From Collinsella aerofaciens ATCC 25986 (GTDB taxonomy: Bacteria > Actinomycetota > Coriobacteriia > Coriobacteriales > Coriobacteriaceae), in assembly GCF_010509075.1 (NCBI RefSeq), contig NZ_CP048433.1, positions 558,001 to 622,000 of the forward strand: DNA of 64,000 nt, written 5' to 3'. How positions within the stretch are numbered: position 1 is the first letter of the stretch; each line of letters starts with the position of its first letter. Position numbers and translations under genes: made by a program. The notes beneath the pieces are model-generated. The model made no database searches and had not been told where the DNA came from. It was given only the letters and a program-made list of their open reading frames with translations. Of the stretch, positions 1 through 8,397 are shown piece by piece.

Positions 1-729
1 CTCGGTGCCCAGAATCGGATCGATCTTGGTGTAATCGGCGGTGTCGTAGCGGTGGTTGCTCGCGGCTTCAAAAATGGGGTTGAGGTAGATGGCTGTAAAG
101 CCCAGCTCGGCGATGCGAGGCAGGTCTTCCTGGATACCCTTGAGCGATCCGCCGTAGAAGTCCCAGGTCTTGATGGAGCCGTCCTCGGCGCGCTCGTACA
201 CAGGCGGCTCATTCCAGTCCTCGACCATGCGGCGCTGAATGCCCTTACGCGGTTTTTCGACCTCGGCCAGCGTGCGCTCGCGCCAGTGCTCGTCGCGGGC
301 ATAGCGATCGGGGAAGATCTGGTAGACCATACCGCGCTCGTACCACTCGGGTCGAACTTCACGGTGTTTGTAAACGGTGACCTGGAATGACGGCACCTCG
401 GCGTAGTCGTAGGTTACGCCTTCGCCGCCGGTACGTCCTTGCGGTGCACCCAAGCGGACCTCGGGCTGGCCTTCGATATTGCAGATAAAGCTGTACCAGA
501 TAAGACAGGGCTCGGTGCACTCAAGCTCTACAGTAAATATGCCGTCGCCCTCGTGCGTCATGGGATACCGAGACTCACCGATCTCATCGACCCAGGTGCG
601 CAGCGTAAGCGTTGCCTGCGCGGGATCGGCATCCTCCAGAATCACGGAGAGCGAAAGGGTAGTTCCTGTGGTCACAGCGCCAAACGGAGTGCGAAACTGC
701 GGCAGACGGCTGTTGTGTATCAATCTCAT
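1..729 (-). CDS. GH13 glycoside hydrolase (neopullulanase/alpha-glucosidase-like), N-terminal part
   Basis: The gene runs off the left edge; 243 residues are visible. The first ~110 residues form a beta-rich module of the kind that precedes GH13 barrels. The catalytic domain starts at about residue 120 with WYERGMVYQIFPDRYAR, followed by YGGSLKGI and YLNPIFEAASNHRYDT, the first conserved strands of alpha-amylase family barrels that act on starch, pullulan or maltodextrin. The catalytic Asp/Glu residues lie outside the window. ATG 729 is the only ATG after an in-frame stop about 48 nt upstream; its ribosome site is weak. It lies downstream of the glycogen operon on the same strand but behind a terminator, with its own upstream TGGTAAAAC-type sites, so it is probably a separate maltodextrin-responsive unit. 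Exact substrate cannot be told. Confidence 0.85.
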   Translation of the reverse strand, partial: MRLIHNSRLPQFRTPFGAVTTGTTLSLSVILEDADPAQATLTLRTWVDEIGESRYPMTHEGDGIFTVELECTEPCLIWYSFICNIEGQPEVRLGAPQGRTGGEGVTYDYAEVPSFQVTVYKHREVRPEWYERGMVYQIFPDRYARDEHWRERTLAEVEKPRKGIQRRMVEDWNEPPVYERAEDGSIKTWDFYGGSLKGIQEDLPRIAELGFTAIYLNPIFEAASNHRYDTADYTKIDPILGTE

Positions 730-828
730 AGTACGGTCCAGTTCGATAGAATCATGGCCTGCTGGCCATGGGCTTTACGCACAGGATGTAAGTATATCTG
801 TTGTACACAGGCTGTATAAACAACATCC

Positions 829-871
829 GTTTACCATCGGCGAACGGTTGTCCTAGAAAATCGTTTTACCA
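829..871 (-). promoter_or_regulatory. Two TGGTAAA(A)C half-sites upstream of the GH13 gene
   Basis: On the minus strand TGGTAAAAC (871-863) and TGGTAAAC (836-829) occur as direct repeats with starts 35 nt apart, 100-142 nt upstream of the GH13 start. The same 9-mer occurs four times, as two inverted pairs, upstream of the glycogen operon (10881-10968). Inference: binding sites of one regulator of glycogen and maltodextrin genes. Confidence 0.45.
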
Positions 872-936
872 TCCAAATTATAGCGATATTCATAATCGCC
901 TATACCGATACTGTTTGTAGCCAAACAAAAGTACTT

Positions 937-1069
937 CGGTTTACTACGACGAATTGAATGATCTCAACCACAGGCATTTTGGTGATATTAAAACCGCAGG
1001 TAAAAGCGTTGCCAATTTCGTAGATTACTTGCCGTGGTCAGCTGGAGCCATTTTGTCGTAGTAAACCGG
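937..1069 (+). repeat. 133-bp inverted-repeat element, copy A
   Basis: It begins CGGTTTACTACGAC and ends with GTCGTAGTAAACCGG, a 14-bp perfect terminal inversion. Both arms carry ACCAC 31-35 nt in from each end, and the core AAAACCGCAGGTA sits at element position 54-66. Copies B (30094-30226) and C (31141-31273) have exactly the same length and the same core position. It lies between the GH13 promoter and the glgA terminator. No coding potential is seen. Confidence 0.8.
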
Positions 1070-1100
1070 CCTCTTATTAATGCAGAAGTTCAACCAAGAA

Positions 1101-1128
1101 GAGGGCGCCTGGTGGGGGCGCCCTCTTT
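1101..1128 (-). terminator. Terminator of the glycogen operon
   Basis: GAGGGCGCC (1101-1109) pairs with GGCGCCCTC (1117-1125) around a 7-nt loop. On the minus strand the stem is followed by TTCTTGG; on the plus strand by TTTTG. It lies 32 nt beyond the glgA stop. Confidence 0.8.
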
Positions 1129-1159
1129 TGCGTTGAGGATTAAGTTTTAATCGTCCGGA

Positions 1160-3397
1160 TTAGCGGCGCTTGCGGGTGGCCGTTGCCTTGCGGACGGACG
1201 TCTTCTTGGACGGGGCCTTTTTCTCTGCCGGAGCGGCGGGGGAGACCGGGGTCTCCTTGGCAGGCTCGGGCTTAGCCTCTGCCTTCCGGGTAGCCTTGGT
1301 CTCGGCCTTGACCTCGGCGGCCTTCGGAGCCGGCTCAGCCTTTACTGCAGGCTTTTCCTCGACCTTGGCCTCTGCCTTGGGAGTGGCTGTCTTGGTTGTG
1401 TCCTTTTTGGCCTTCGTCGTAGAGCGCTTGCGCGTGGTGGTCTTGGCGGCCGGCTTTGCGGCTGCCTTGGTCGTGGCTGCTTTCGTGGTCGTCTTCTTGG
1501 CAGCGGTCTTTGCCGGAGCCTTGGCGGCCGGCTTGGCCTCGGCGACCTCGGCCTTTACCTCAGGAGCACCCTCGGCTTCGGCGGCCTTCTTGGCAGCGGC
1601 GGTCGTGCGCTTGCGCGTGGTCGTTGCCTTGGCAGCAGTCGTCTTTGCTGCGGCAGCCTTGGTTGTCGTAGCCTTCTTGGCCGTCGTCTTACGAGTCGTA
1701 GTCTTCTTAGCTGCGGGCTTTGCAGCGGGCTTGACCTCGGCCTCTGCCTTAGGAACAACCTCAGCCTTCACCTCAGGCTCGGCCTTTGCGGGCTCAGGCT
1801 CAACCGGCTTCTCCTCGGCTTTGGGCACATCAGCGGCAGCGGGCTCATTAAGGGGCGCCGCAGGCTCGGCCTCAGCGGCCACCGGCTCAGCAACAGCCTC
1901 AGGCTCGTCGACAACAGCCGCCGGGCGCTCAATCTCCGGGTGCATAAAGAAGTACAGGTCCAGATACTTATCGGCCGAGCGCGTCCAGCTAAAGTCCTGG
2001 CTCATGGCCTGCGTGACCAGCTGGTTCCATGCGTCGCGGTTATCCCAGAACAGACGCGCCGCGCGGAATACCGCATCGCCCATCTCGTCGCCGTTAAAGT
2101 TGCTAAACGAGAAGCCCGTGCCCTCGCCGGTAAACTCGTTGTACGGGATCACGGTGTCCTTCAGGCCGCCGGTCTCGCGCACGATGGGCAGGGTACCGTA
2201 GCGCATGGCGATGATCTGCGACAGGCCGCAGGGCTCAAACTTCGAAGGCATCAGGAACATGTCGGCGGCAGCATACATGCGCTGCGACAGCGCCGGATCG
2301 AACTCGATGCGTGCGGCCATGGTGCCGGGGTACTTGTCCTGGAAGTAGCGTAGACCGTCCTCGTAGTCGCGGTCGCCGGTGCCCAGCACCGCCACCTGCA
2401 CGCCGCCGGCCAGGATGCGGTCGAGCGCGTACATGACCAGGTCCATGCCCTTCTGGCGCGTCAGGCGCGTGACCATGACCATAAGCGGACGATCGTCGCG
2501 AACCTCGAGCCCTAGCTCTTCCTGCAGCTTGGCCTTGCACACGGCCTTGCCGGAACGGTCCTCGACGGTGTAGTTGGCGGCAATGCGCTTGTCGGTCGCA
2601 GGGTCAAAGCCCGCGACGTCAATGCCATTCAAAATGCCCTGTAGTGCATAGGAGCGCTCGCGCAGAACGCCGTCCAGGCCCTCGCCAAATTCGGGCGTCT
2701 GGATCTCGTTGGCATAGGTGGGGCTTACCGTAGTGATGGCGTCGGCATAGCGCAGGGCGCCCAGCATGTAGTTGATGCTGCAGGCGTCGCAACGCAGCTG
2801 CGAGGCGGCCGCCGGAATATGCGCCACGCCCAGGATGTCCTCCATCACGGTGTCGCTAAACTGGCCCTGGAACGCCACGTTGTGGATCGAGAACACGGTC
2901 TTGACGCGGTCGTACAGCGGCAGGCCCTGGTAGAACTCGCGCAAAAACACGGGCGCCAGCGCCGTCTGCCAGTCGTTGCAGTGCAGGATGTCGCACTCAA
3001 AGCCGGCCGGCAGGTGCTGCAGGCTCTCGGTGATGGCCTTGGAGAAGAACGCAAAACGCTCGCCGTCGTCAAAGAAGCCGTACGGATAGTCGCGCGCAAA
3101 GTAGCGCTCGTTGTCGATAAACATATAGGTGACGCCGTCGTGCTCGAGCTTCTCGAGCCCGCAGTACTCGTTGCGCCAACCCAGGCTCACGTAAAAGTCG
3201 GAGAAGTGCTCCATCTGCGCCTTGTACTCGTCCTTGATGGTGGCGTACTTGGGCACCATGACGATGACTTCGGCGCCGGCGCGCACAAGCGCCGCTGGCA
3301 GCGAACCCGCCACGTCGCCCAGGCCACCGGTCTTCACAAACGGCGCGCACTCGGCCGAGGCAAACACGATCTGCATCTTTTTGCTGGAATCAGCCAT
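1160..3397 (-). CDS. glgA: Glycogen synthase with histone H1-like C-terminal tail
   Basis: ADP-glucose:alpha-1,4-glucan glucosyltransferase (GT5) that elongates glycogen in the cytoplasm. The KTGGLGDV motif for ADP-glucose is at residues 22-29 and the C-terminal GT-B lobe shows EPCGLSQIIAMRYGTLP. ATG 3397 is chosen because GGGAG lies 6 nt upstream and it matches the family N-terminus; a longer in-frame ORF exists. The enzyme proper ends near residue 490, the usual length. Residues ~490-745 are an added low-complexity tail: first acidic Pro/Glu/Ala, then repeated AAKKTTTRK-like blocks rich in Lys, Ala and Thr, resembling histone H1 or mycobacterial HU tails. It is the last gene of the glgB-P-C-D-A operon. 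The tail's role is unknown; nucleic acid or glycogen granule binding are guesses. Confidence 0.95.
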   Translation of the reverse strand: MADSSKKMQIVFASAECAPFVKTGGLGDVAGSLPAALVRAGAEVIVMVPKYATIKDEYKAQMEHFSDFYVSLGWRNEYCGLEKLEHDGVTYMFIDNERYFARDYPYGFFDDGERFAFFSKAITESLQHLPAGFECDILHCNDWQTALAPVFLREFYQGLPLYDRVKTVFSIHNVAFQGQFSDTVMEDILGVAHIPAAASQLRCDACSINYMLGALRYADAITTVSPTYANEIQTPEFGEGLDGVLRERSYALQGILNGIDVAGFDPATDKRIAANYTVEDRSGKAVCKAKLQEELGLEVRDDRPLMVMVTRLTRQKGMDLVMYALDRILAGGVQVAVLGTGDRDYEDGLRYFQDKYPGTMAARIEFDPALSQRMYAAADMFLMPSKFEPCGLSQIIAMRYGTLPIVRETGGLKDTVIPYNEFTGEGTGFSFSNFNGDEMGDAVFRAARLFWDNRDAWNQLVTQAMSQDFSWTRSADKYLDLYFFMHPEIERPAAVVDEPEAVAEPVAAEAEPAAPLNEPAAADVPKAEEKPVEPEPAKAEPEVKAEVVPKAEAEVKPAAKPAAKKTTTRKTTAKKATTTKAAAAKTTAAKATTTRKRTTAAAKKAAEAEGAPEVKAEVAEAKPAAKAPAKTAAKKTTTKAATTKAAAKPAAKTTTRKRSTTKAKKDTTKTATPKAEAKVEEKPAVKAEPAPKAAEVKAETKATRKAEAKPEPAKETPVSPAAPAEKKAPSKKTSVRKATATRKRR

Positions 3398-3487
3398 ATT
3401 GTCTCCCATGTTGTTATTCGAGAATAGCCGCCTGGCGCGAACCGGGCGGCTATTCTGCATGTTACGTGCGATGTTGCGGTACCAACG

Positions 3488-4615
3488 TTAACGCACGATC
3501 GTGGTATCGGAAGTTAACGGAGCCTTGCCCAACACCAGGATGTTCTCGGGCGTGCCGCGAAGCTCGGTGTTGATGGGAACCACGTTGTTCTTGTCCAGGA
3601 TAGCGTTCTCAACACGGGCGCCGCTCTTGATGATGCAGCTCTGGTTGATGATCGAGTTGGTCACGGAGGCGCCTTCCTCAACCACAACGCCACGCGACAG
3701 GATCGAGTTGCGCACGGTGCCCTTGATGATGCAGCCGGCCGAGATGATCGAGTTGCAGGCGTGGCTGCCGGTCGCGTAGCGCGAAGGCGGCACGTCGTGG
3801 GCCTTGGTCAGAATCGGGCGCTCGGGATCGAAGAGATGGTCGGCCACGGTCTGGTCGAGCAGGTCCATGCTGCGGCGGTACAGCGACTTCTCGCTAAACA
3901 CGCCCACGACCTCGCCCTTGTACTCGTAGCTGCACACGTCGATGTTGCCAAAGTCGCCCTGTAGTGCCTCGAGCAGGTCCAGATAGTCGGCGGCCTGGTA
4001 GTGGTCGATGATCTCGAGCAGCGTCTCGCGGTTGACGATGCAGCAGTCCATGGACGCGTTGTCGCCATACACGACGCCGGCGCTGACGCCCGTCAGACGG
4101 CCGTTCTCGTTGATCTGCAGCTTGGTCTCGTCATCTACGTTGCGCGTGGCCTTGCAGTACACCACGGTCATCTGGGCACCGGAGTTCTCGTGCGCGTCGA
4201 TGATGGTGTTGAGGTCCATGTTAAAGATGATGTTGGTGCCCATCATCACGACATAGGGCTTGTCCGAGCGCTGGAACAGCGTCTTGTTGGAGATGATGTC
4301 GCGCAGCAAGAAGCGCATGCCGCCCTTGGTGGTGCCATACGCGTTACCGGGCACCATGAACAGGCCGCCCTTCTTGCGGTCCAGGCCCCAGTCTTTGCCC
4401 GAGCCCACATGGTCGATCAGCGAGCGATAGTTGCCCGGCATGACGACGCCGACGGTCTTAATGCCGGCATTCATCATGTTGGACAGCGGGAAGTCGATCA
4501 GGCGGTAGCGGCCCAAAAACGGAACGGACGCGATGGGGCGATCCTTGAGCAGCACGCTGCCGTAGGTCGAAGAGTAGTTAGCGGTGATATAACCGATGGC
4601 CTTGCGATTGATCAT
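3488..4615 (-). CDS. glgD: Glucose-1-phosphate adenylyltransferase subunit GlgD
   Basis: 375 residues. The nucleotidyltransferase fold with a left-handed beta-helix C-terminus is like GlgC, but the N-terminus (AIGYITANYSSTYGSVL) lacks the GGxGxRL glycine loop, as in the non-catalytic or regulatory GlgD subunits known from Firmicutes that pair with GlgC and raise its activity. ATG 4615 lies 4 nt beyond the glgC stop and uses a GGGGGA ribosome site within the glgC end, so the two are translationally coupled and likely form a heterotetramer. An upstream in-frame ATG would overlap glgC and is not preferred. Confidence 0.93.
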   Translation of the reverse strand: MINRKAIGYITANYSSTYGSVLLKDRPIASVPFLGRYRLIDFPLSNMMNAGIKTVGVVMPGNYRSLIDHVGSGKDWGLDRKKGGLFMVPGNAYGTTKGGMRFLLRDIISNKTLFQRSDKPYVVMMGTNIIFNMDLNTIIDAHENSGAQMTVVYCKATRNVDDETKLQINENGRLTGVSAGVVYGDNASMDCCIVNRETLLEIIDHYQAADYLDLLEALQGDFGNIDVCSYEYKGEVVGVFSEKSLYRRSMDLLDQTVADHLFDPERPILTKAHDVPPSRYATGSHACNSIISAGCIIKGTVRNSILSRGVVVEEGASVTNSIINQSCIIKSGARVENAILDKNNVVPINTELRGTPENILVLGKAPLTSDTTIVR

Positions 4616-4619
4616 CGGA

Positions 4620-5768
4620 TCATTCCCCCTTCCCGATAACGACGTCATTTCCAACGACGGCCGTATCCTTGGTGGTATCGACAGAGCCGAGCTTCACGCC
4701 CTCTTCGACCGTGGAGTTCTCGCCCAAAATAGCGCGGCAGATGTGCGCGCCGCTCTTAACGTGTGCACCCGGCAGTAGCACGGAGTCCTCGACCACGGCG
4801 CGCTCCTCGATGATGACATCGGTCGAAAGGATCGAGTGGCGAGCGGTGCCGTAGATCTTGCAGCCGTTGGAGACCAGGCAGTCGTCCAGGCGGCCGTCAG
4901 GGCCGATGTAGTGCGGCGGACGCGTGGTGATGTTGGACATGATGGGGAAGTGCTTGTCGAACAGATCGAACTCTGGGTTGTTGCCCAGCAGGTCCATCGA
5001 GGTCTCGTGGAAGCTGGCGATGGTGCCGACGTCCTTCCAAAAGCCGTGGAACTCGTAGCTGTACAGGCGCTTGCCCTCGCCGAGCAGCTTGGGGATGATG
5101 TCCTTGCCAAAGTCGTGGCTCGAGCGCTGGTCCAGAGCGTCCTCCTCGAGCGCCTCGATCAGCACGTCGGCCGAGAAGATGTAGATGCCCATGGACGCGA
5201 GGTTTGAATCGGGCTTATCGGGCTTCTCGGTGAACTTGGTGATGCGGCCGTCCTCGGGGTCGGTGGTCAGGATACCAAAGCGGCTGGCCTCCTCCCACGG
5301 CACGGGCATAACGCTCACCGTGAGGTCGGCGTTGTTCTCAATGTGCGTCTTGAGCATCTTGCGGTAGTCCATGCGATACAGGTGATCGCCCGAAAGAATC
5401 AGGACGTACTTGGGGTCATTGGCCTTGATGTAGTCGAGGTTCTGCGTGATGGCGTCGGCCGTGCCCGCATACCAGGCGCCGCCGGTCTGCGTCTCGTACG
5501 GCGGCAGGATCGACACGCCGCCGTCGCGGCTGTCCAGGTCCCACGCCTCGCCGGAGCCCACGTAGGCATGCAGCAGGTAGGGGCGATACTGCGTCAGAAC
5601 GCCCACCGTGTCGATGCCCGAGTTGGAGCAGTTGGAGAGCGAAAAGTCGATAATGCGGAACTTGCCACCAAAGCTAACCGCCGGCTTAGCGATCTTTTGG
5701 GTGAGTGCCCCCAATCGGCTGCCCTGTCCTCCTGCGAGGAGCATCGCGATGCATTCTTTCTTACTCAT
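4620..5768 (-). CDS. glgC: Glucose-1-phosphate adenylyltransferase, catalytic subunit
   Basis: Makes ADP-glucose from ATP and glucose-1-phosphate, the committed step of glycogen synthesis. The N-terminal pyrophosphorylase signature [13 protein letters not shown] is at residues 11-23, followed by [15 protein letters not shown] and GTADAITQN; the C-terminus is a hexapeptide beta-helix. 382 residues, normal for the family. AGAAGGAGAAATCG precedes the ATG. It sits between glgP and glgD in the operon. Confidence 0.96.
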   Translation of the reverse strand: MSKKECIAMLLAGGQGSRLGALTQKIAKPAVSFGGKFRIIDFSLSNCSNSGIDTVGVLTQYRPYLLHAYVGSGEAWDLDSRDGGVSILPPYETQTGGAWYAGTADAITQNLDYIKANDPKYVLILSGDHLYRMDYRKMLKTHIENNADLTVSVMPVPWEEASRFGILTTDPEDGRITKFTEKPDKPDSNLASMGIYIFSADVLIEALEEDALDQRSSHDFGKDIIPKLLGEGKRLYSYEFHGFWKDVGTIASFHETSMDLLGNNPEFDLFDKHFPIMSNITTRPPHYIGPDGRLDDCLVSNGCKIYGTARHSILSTDVIIEERAVVEDSVLLPGAHVKSGAHICRAILGENSTVEEGVKLGSVDTTKDTAVVGNDVVIGKGE

Positions 5769-5876
5769 CGATTTCTCCTTCTGTCATCGATGTTCCTAAA
5801 CCCATTAGCGACGGGCGCGGCGCTCGGTCGCGCCCGTCGAGTAATGCCGTGCTGGCATAGGGGAGCTCGCGCGCCT

Positions 5877-8303
5877 TTACGCGTGCCAGATCTCGTCGCG
5901 GTACTCGCGAATGGTGCGGTCGCTCGAGAACCAGCCGCTCGAGGCGGTGTTGAGCAGGGCCTTGCGGTTCCAGGTCTCCTGGTCGCCGTAGCTGCCGGTG
6001 AGCTTTTCCCATGCATCCACGTAGCTGCGGAAGTCGGCCATGACCAGGTCAGGGTCGTTGTTGTTCATGAGCTCGTTGTAGATGCTCTCGAAGTTGCCCG
6101 AAAGACCCGCAAAGGTGTTGTCCTTGAGCTCGTCCATCACTCGGCCCAGACGCTCGCGGTCGCCGTTGAGGGTATCCCACGCAAAGTAGCTGTTGGATGC
6201 CCAGAGCTGCTCGACCTCGGGAGCGGTTAGGCCAAAGATGGCCTCGTTCTCGCGGCCGGCCAGGTCGGCAATCTCGATGTTGGCGCCGTCGAGGGTGCCC
6301 AGCGTAATGGCGCCGTTCATCATGAGCTTCATGTTGGACGTGCCCGAGGCCTCCTTACCGGCCGTGGAGATCTGCTCCGAGATCTCGGCGGCAGGGTAGA
6401 TGAGCTGGGCGTTGCTCACGCGGAAGTTGGGGATAAAGCAGACCTTCATGACCTCGTTGACGCGCGGGTCGTTGTTGATGACGTCGGCAACGGAGTTAAT
6501 GAGGCGGATGGTCTCCTTGGCAAAGGTGTAGCTCGAGGCGGCCTTGCCGCTAAAGATGAACGTCGTCGGCGTCACGTGGAAGTTGGGATCGGCGATGCGA
6601 CGGTTGTAGATGTCCATCACCTTCATGATGTTCATGAGCTGGCGCTTGTAGGCGTGGAAGCGCTTCACCTGGACATCGAAGACGGTGTTGGGGTCGATGA
6701 CCAGACCGGTCTCGGCCTTAACGTAGGCGGCCAGGCGCTCCTTGTTGGCGCGCTTGGAGGCACCCACGGCCTTCAGGAACTCGGTGTCGTTCTGGAACTC
6801 TTTGAGCTTTTCCAGCTCAAAGGCGTCCTTCAGCCAGCCATCGCCAATGGCCTCGGTCACGAGCTTGGCATAGGTGGGGTTGGCCTCGGCAAAGAAGCGA
6901 CGGTGCGAGATGCCGTTGGTCTTGTTGTTGAACTTCTCGGGCGTCAGGGCATAGAAGTCCTTGAGCACGATGTTCTTGATGATGTCGGAGTGGATCTTGG
7001 CCACGCCGTTGACGCTATGGCTGCAGATCACAGACAGGTTGGCCATGCGAATCTCGCCGTCCCACAGAATGGCGGTCTGGCGCAGACGCTCCTGCCAGCC
7101 CTCCTGCGTGGTGTCGAACGACTCGTGCCAACGACGGCTGATCTCGTCGATGATCTGGTACACGCGGGGGAGGAGCTTGGAGAACGTGCCGATGGGCCAC
7201 TTCTCCAGAGCCTCGGGCAGGATGGTGTGGTTGGTGTAGCTCACGACCTGCGTCACGATGTTCCAGGCGTCGTCCCACTCGAGCTTCTTCTCGTCGATGA
7301 GGATACGCATGAGCTCGGGGCCGCACATGGCGGGGTGGGTGTCATTGGTATGGATGGCCACAAACTGTGGCAGCAGCTCCCAGTTTGCGCCGTGCTCCTT
7401 CTCAAAGGTGTCGAGCAGGCTGTAGATACCAGCCGAGACAAACAGGTACTCCTGCTTCAGGCGCAGCAGACGGCCGTGCTCGCCGGCATCATTGGGGTAG
7501 AGGATGGCGCTGATGGCCTCGGCCTCGGCGCGCTCAGCATCGGCCAGGGCATAGTCGCCGCGGTTGAAGGCCTCCAGATCGAAGTGCTCCTCGACCGGCT
7601 CGGCGGCCCAGACGCGCAGCTTGTTGACGGTCTCGCCGGCATAGCCCACCACGGGGATGTCGTAGGGGACGGCCAGGATATCCTGCGTGTCCACCGTGCG
7701 ATAGAACGTGCGGCCGTTCTCCTCAAAGCCCTCGACGTGGCCACCAAACTTAATGGTCACGGCCTTGTCCTGACGACGGACCTCCCAGGGATAGCCGTGG
7801 GTGAGCCACTCGTCGGTGGCCTCGACCTGGCTGCCGTTAACGATTTCCTGCTTAAACAGGCCGTAGCGGTAGCGCATGCCGTTGCCGTAACCGGCAATGC
7901 CCTCGGCTGCCATGGAATCCAGGAAGCACGCGGCCAGACGGCCCAGGCCACCGTTGCCCAGTGCCGGATCGGGCTCCTGGTTCTCGATGACGGAAAGGTC
8001 GAAGCCCATGTCGTCGAGCGCCTCCGCGACCATGTCGCGCACGCCAAAGTTGAGCAGGTAGTTGTCGAGCAGGCGGCCGATCAAAAACTCGATCGAGAAG
8101 TAGTACACGCGCTTCTTGCCCTCGGCGGTGGCGCGGGCGTCGCTCTTGGTGGCAACGGTGCGTGCCTTCTCGGCCACGAGCTTGGCCAGGGCGTTAAAAC
8201 GGTCGAGGTCGCTGGCGGCCTCGACGCTCTTGCCGCTGATGCTCATGACGGCATCGCGATAGAGCTCGGTAAACTCCTGCTTGTTGTCGAAGATCTTATT
8301 CAT
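5877..8303 (-). CDS. glgP: Glycogen/maltodextrin phosphorylase
   Basis: Releases glucose-1-phosphate from glycogen with inorganic phosphate, using pyridoxal phosphate. 808 residues, typical of GT35. The PLP-lysine region is visible as EASGTSNMKLMMNGAITLG near residue 660, and EPDPALGNGGLGRLAACF near residue 110 is another family signature. The gene lies between glgB and glgC, so synthesis and breakdown enzymes are co-transcribed and flux is probably set allosterically rather than by separate promoters. Confidence 0.96.
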   Translation of the reverse strand: MNKIFDNKQEFTELYRDAVMSISGKSVEAASDLDRFNALAKLVAEKARTVATKSDARATAEGKKRVYYFSIEFLIGRLLDNYLLNFGVRDMVAEALDDMGFDLSVIENQEPDPALGNGGLGRLAACFLDSMAAEGIAGYGNGMRYRYGLFKQEIVNGSQVEATDEWLTHGYPWEVRRQDKAVTIKFGGHVEGFEENGRTFYRTVDTQDILAVPYDIPVVGYAGETVNKLRVWAAEPVEEHFDLEAFNRGDYALADAERAEAEAISAILYPNDAGEHGRLLRLKQEYLFVSAGIYSLLDTFEKEHGANWELLPQFVAIHTNDTHPAMCGPELMRILIDEKKLEWDDAWNIVTQVVSYTNHTILPEALEKWPIGTFSKLLPRVYQIIDEISRRWHESFDTTQEGWQERLRQTAILWDGEIRMANLSVICSHSVNGVAKIHSDIIKNIVLKDFYALTPEKFNNKTNGISHRRFFAEANPTYAKLVTEAIGDGWLKDAFELEKLKEFQNDTEFLKAVGASKRANKERLAAYVKAETGLVIDPNTVFDVQVKRFHAYKRQLMNIMKVMDIYNRRIADPNFHVTPTTFIFSGKAASSYTFAKETIRLINSVADVINNDPRVNEVMKVCFIPNFRVSNAQLIYPAAEISEQISTAGKEASGTSNMKLMMNGAITLGTLDGANIEIADLAGRENEAIFGLTAPEVEQLWASNSYFAWDTLNGDRERLGRVMDELKDNTFAGLSGNFESIYNELMNNNDPDLVMADFRSYVDAWEKLTGSYGDQETWNRKALLNTASSGWFSSDRTIREYRDEIWHA

Positions 8304-8397
8304 ACGTTCCTTTCCCCCGGGGATGTTTCTCCCGGAACGGTTATGACATGTATCCTACGCCCCGCCGGGGCGGGTAAGTGCAGTGGTAACGCCTTTG

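Noticed and set aside
1400-1760. Short repeats in the glgA tail, at first sight a tandem-repeat array
   Set aside because: They are irregular AAG/ACC-type codon repeats encoding the Lys/Thr/Ala tail; no spacers or fixed repeat unit as in CRISPR. No CRISPR array is seen in the window.
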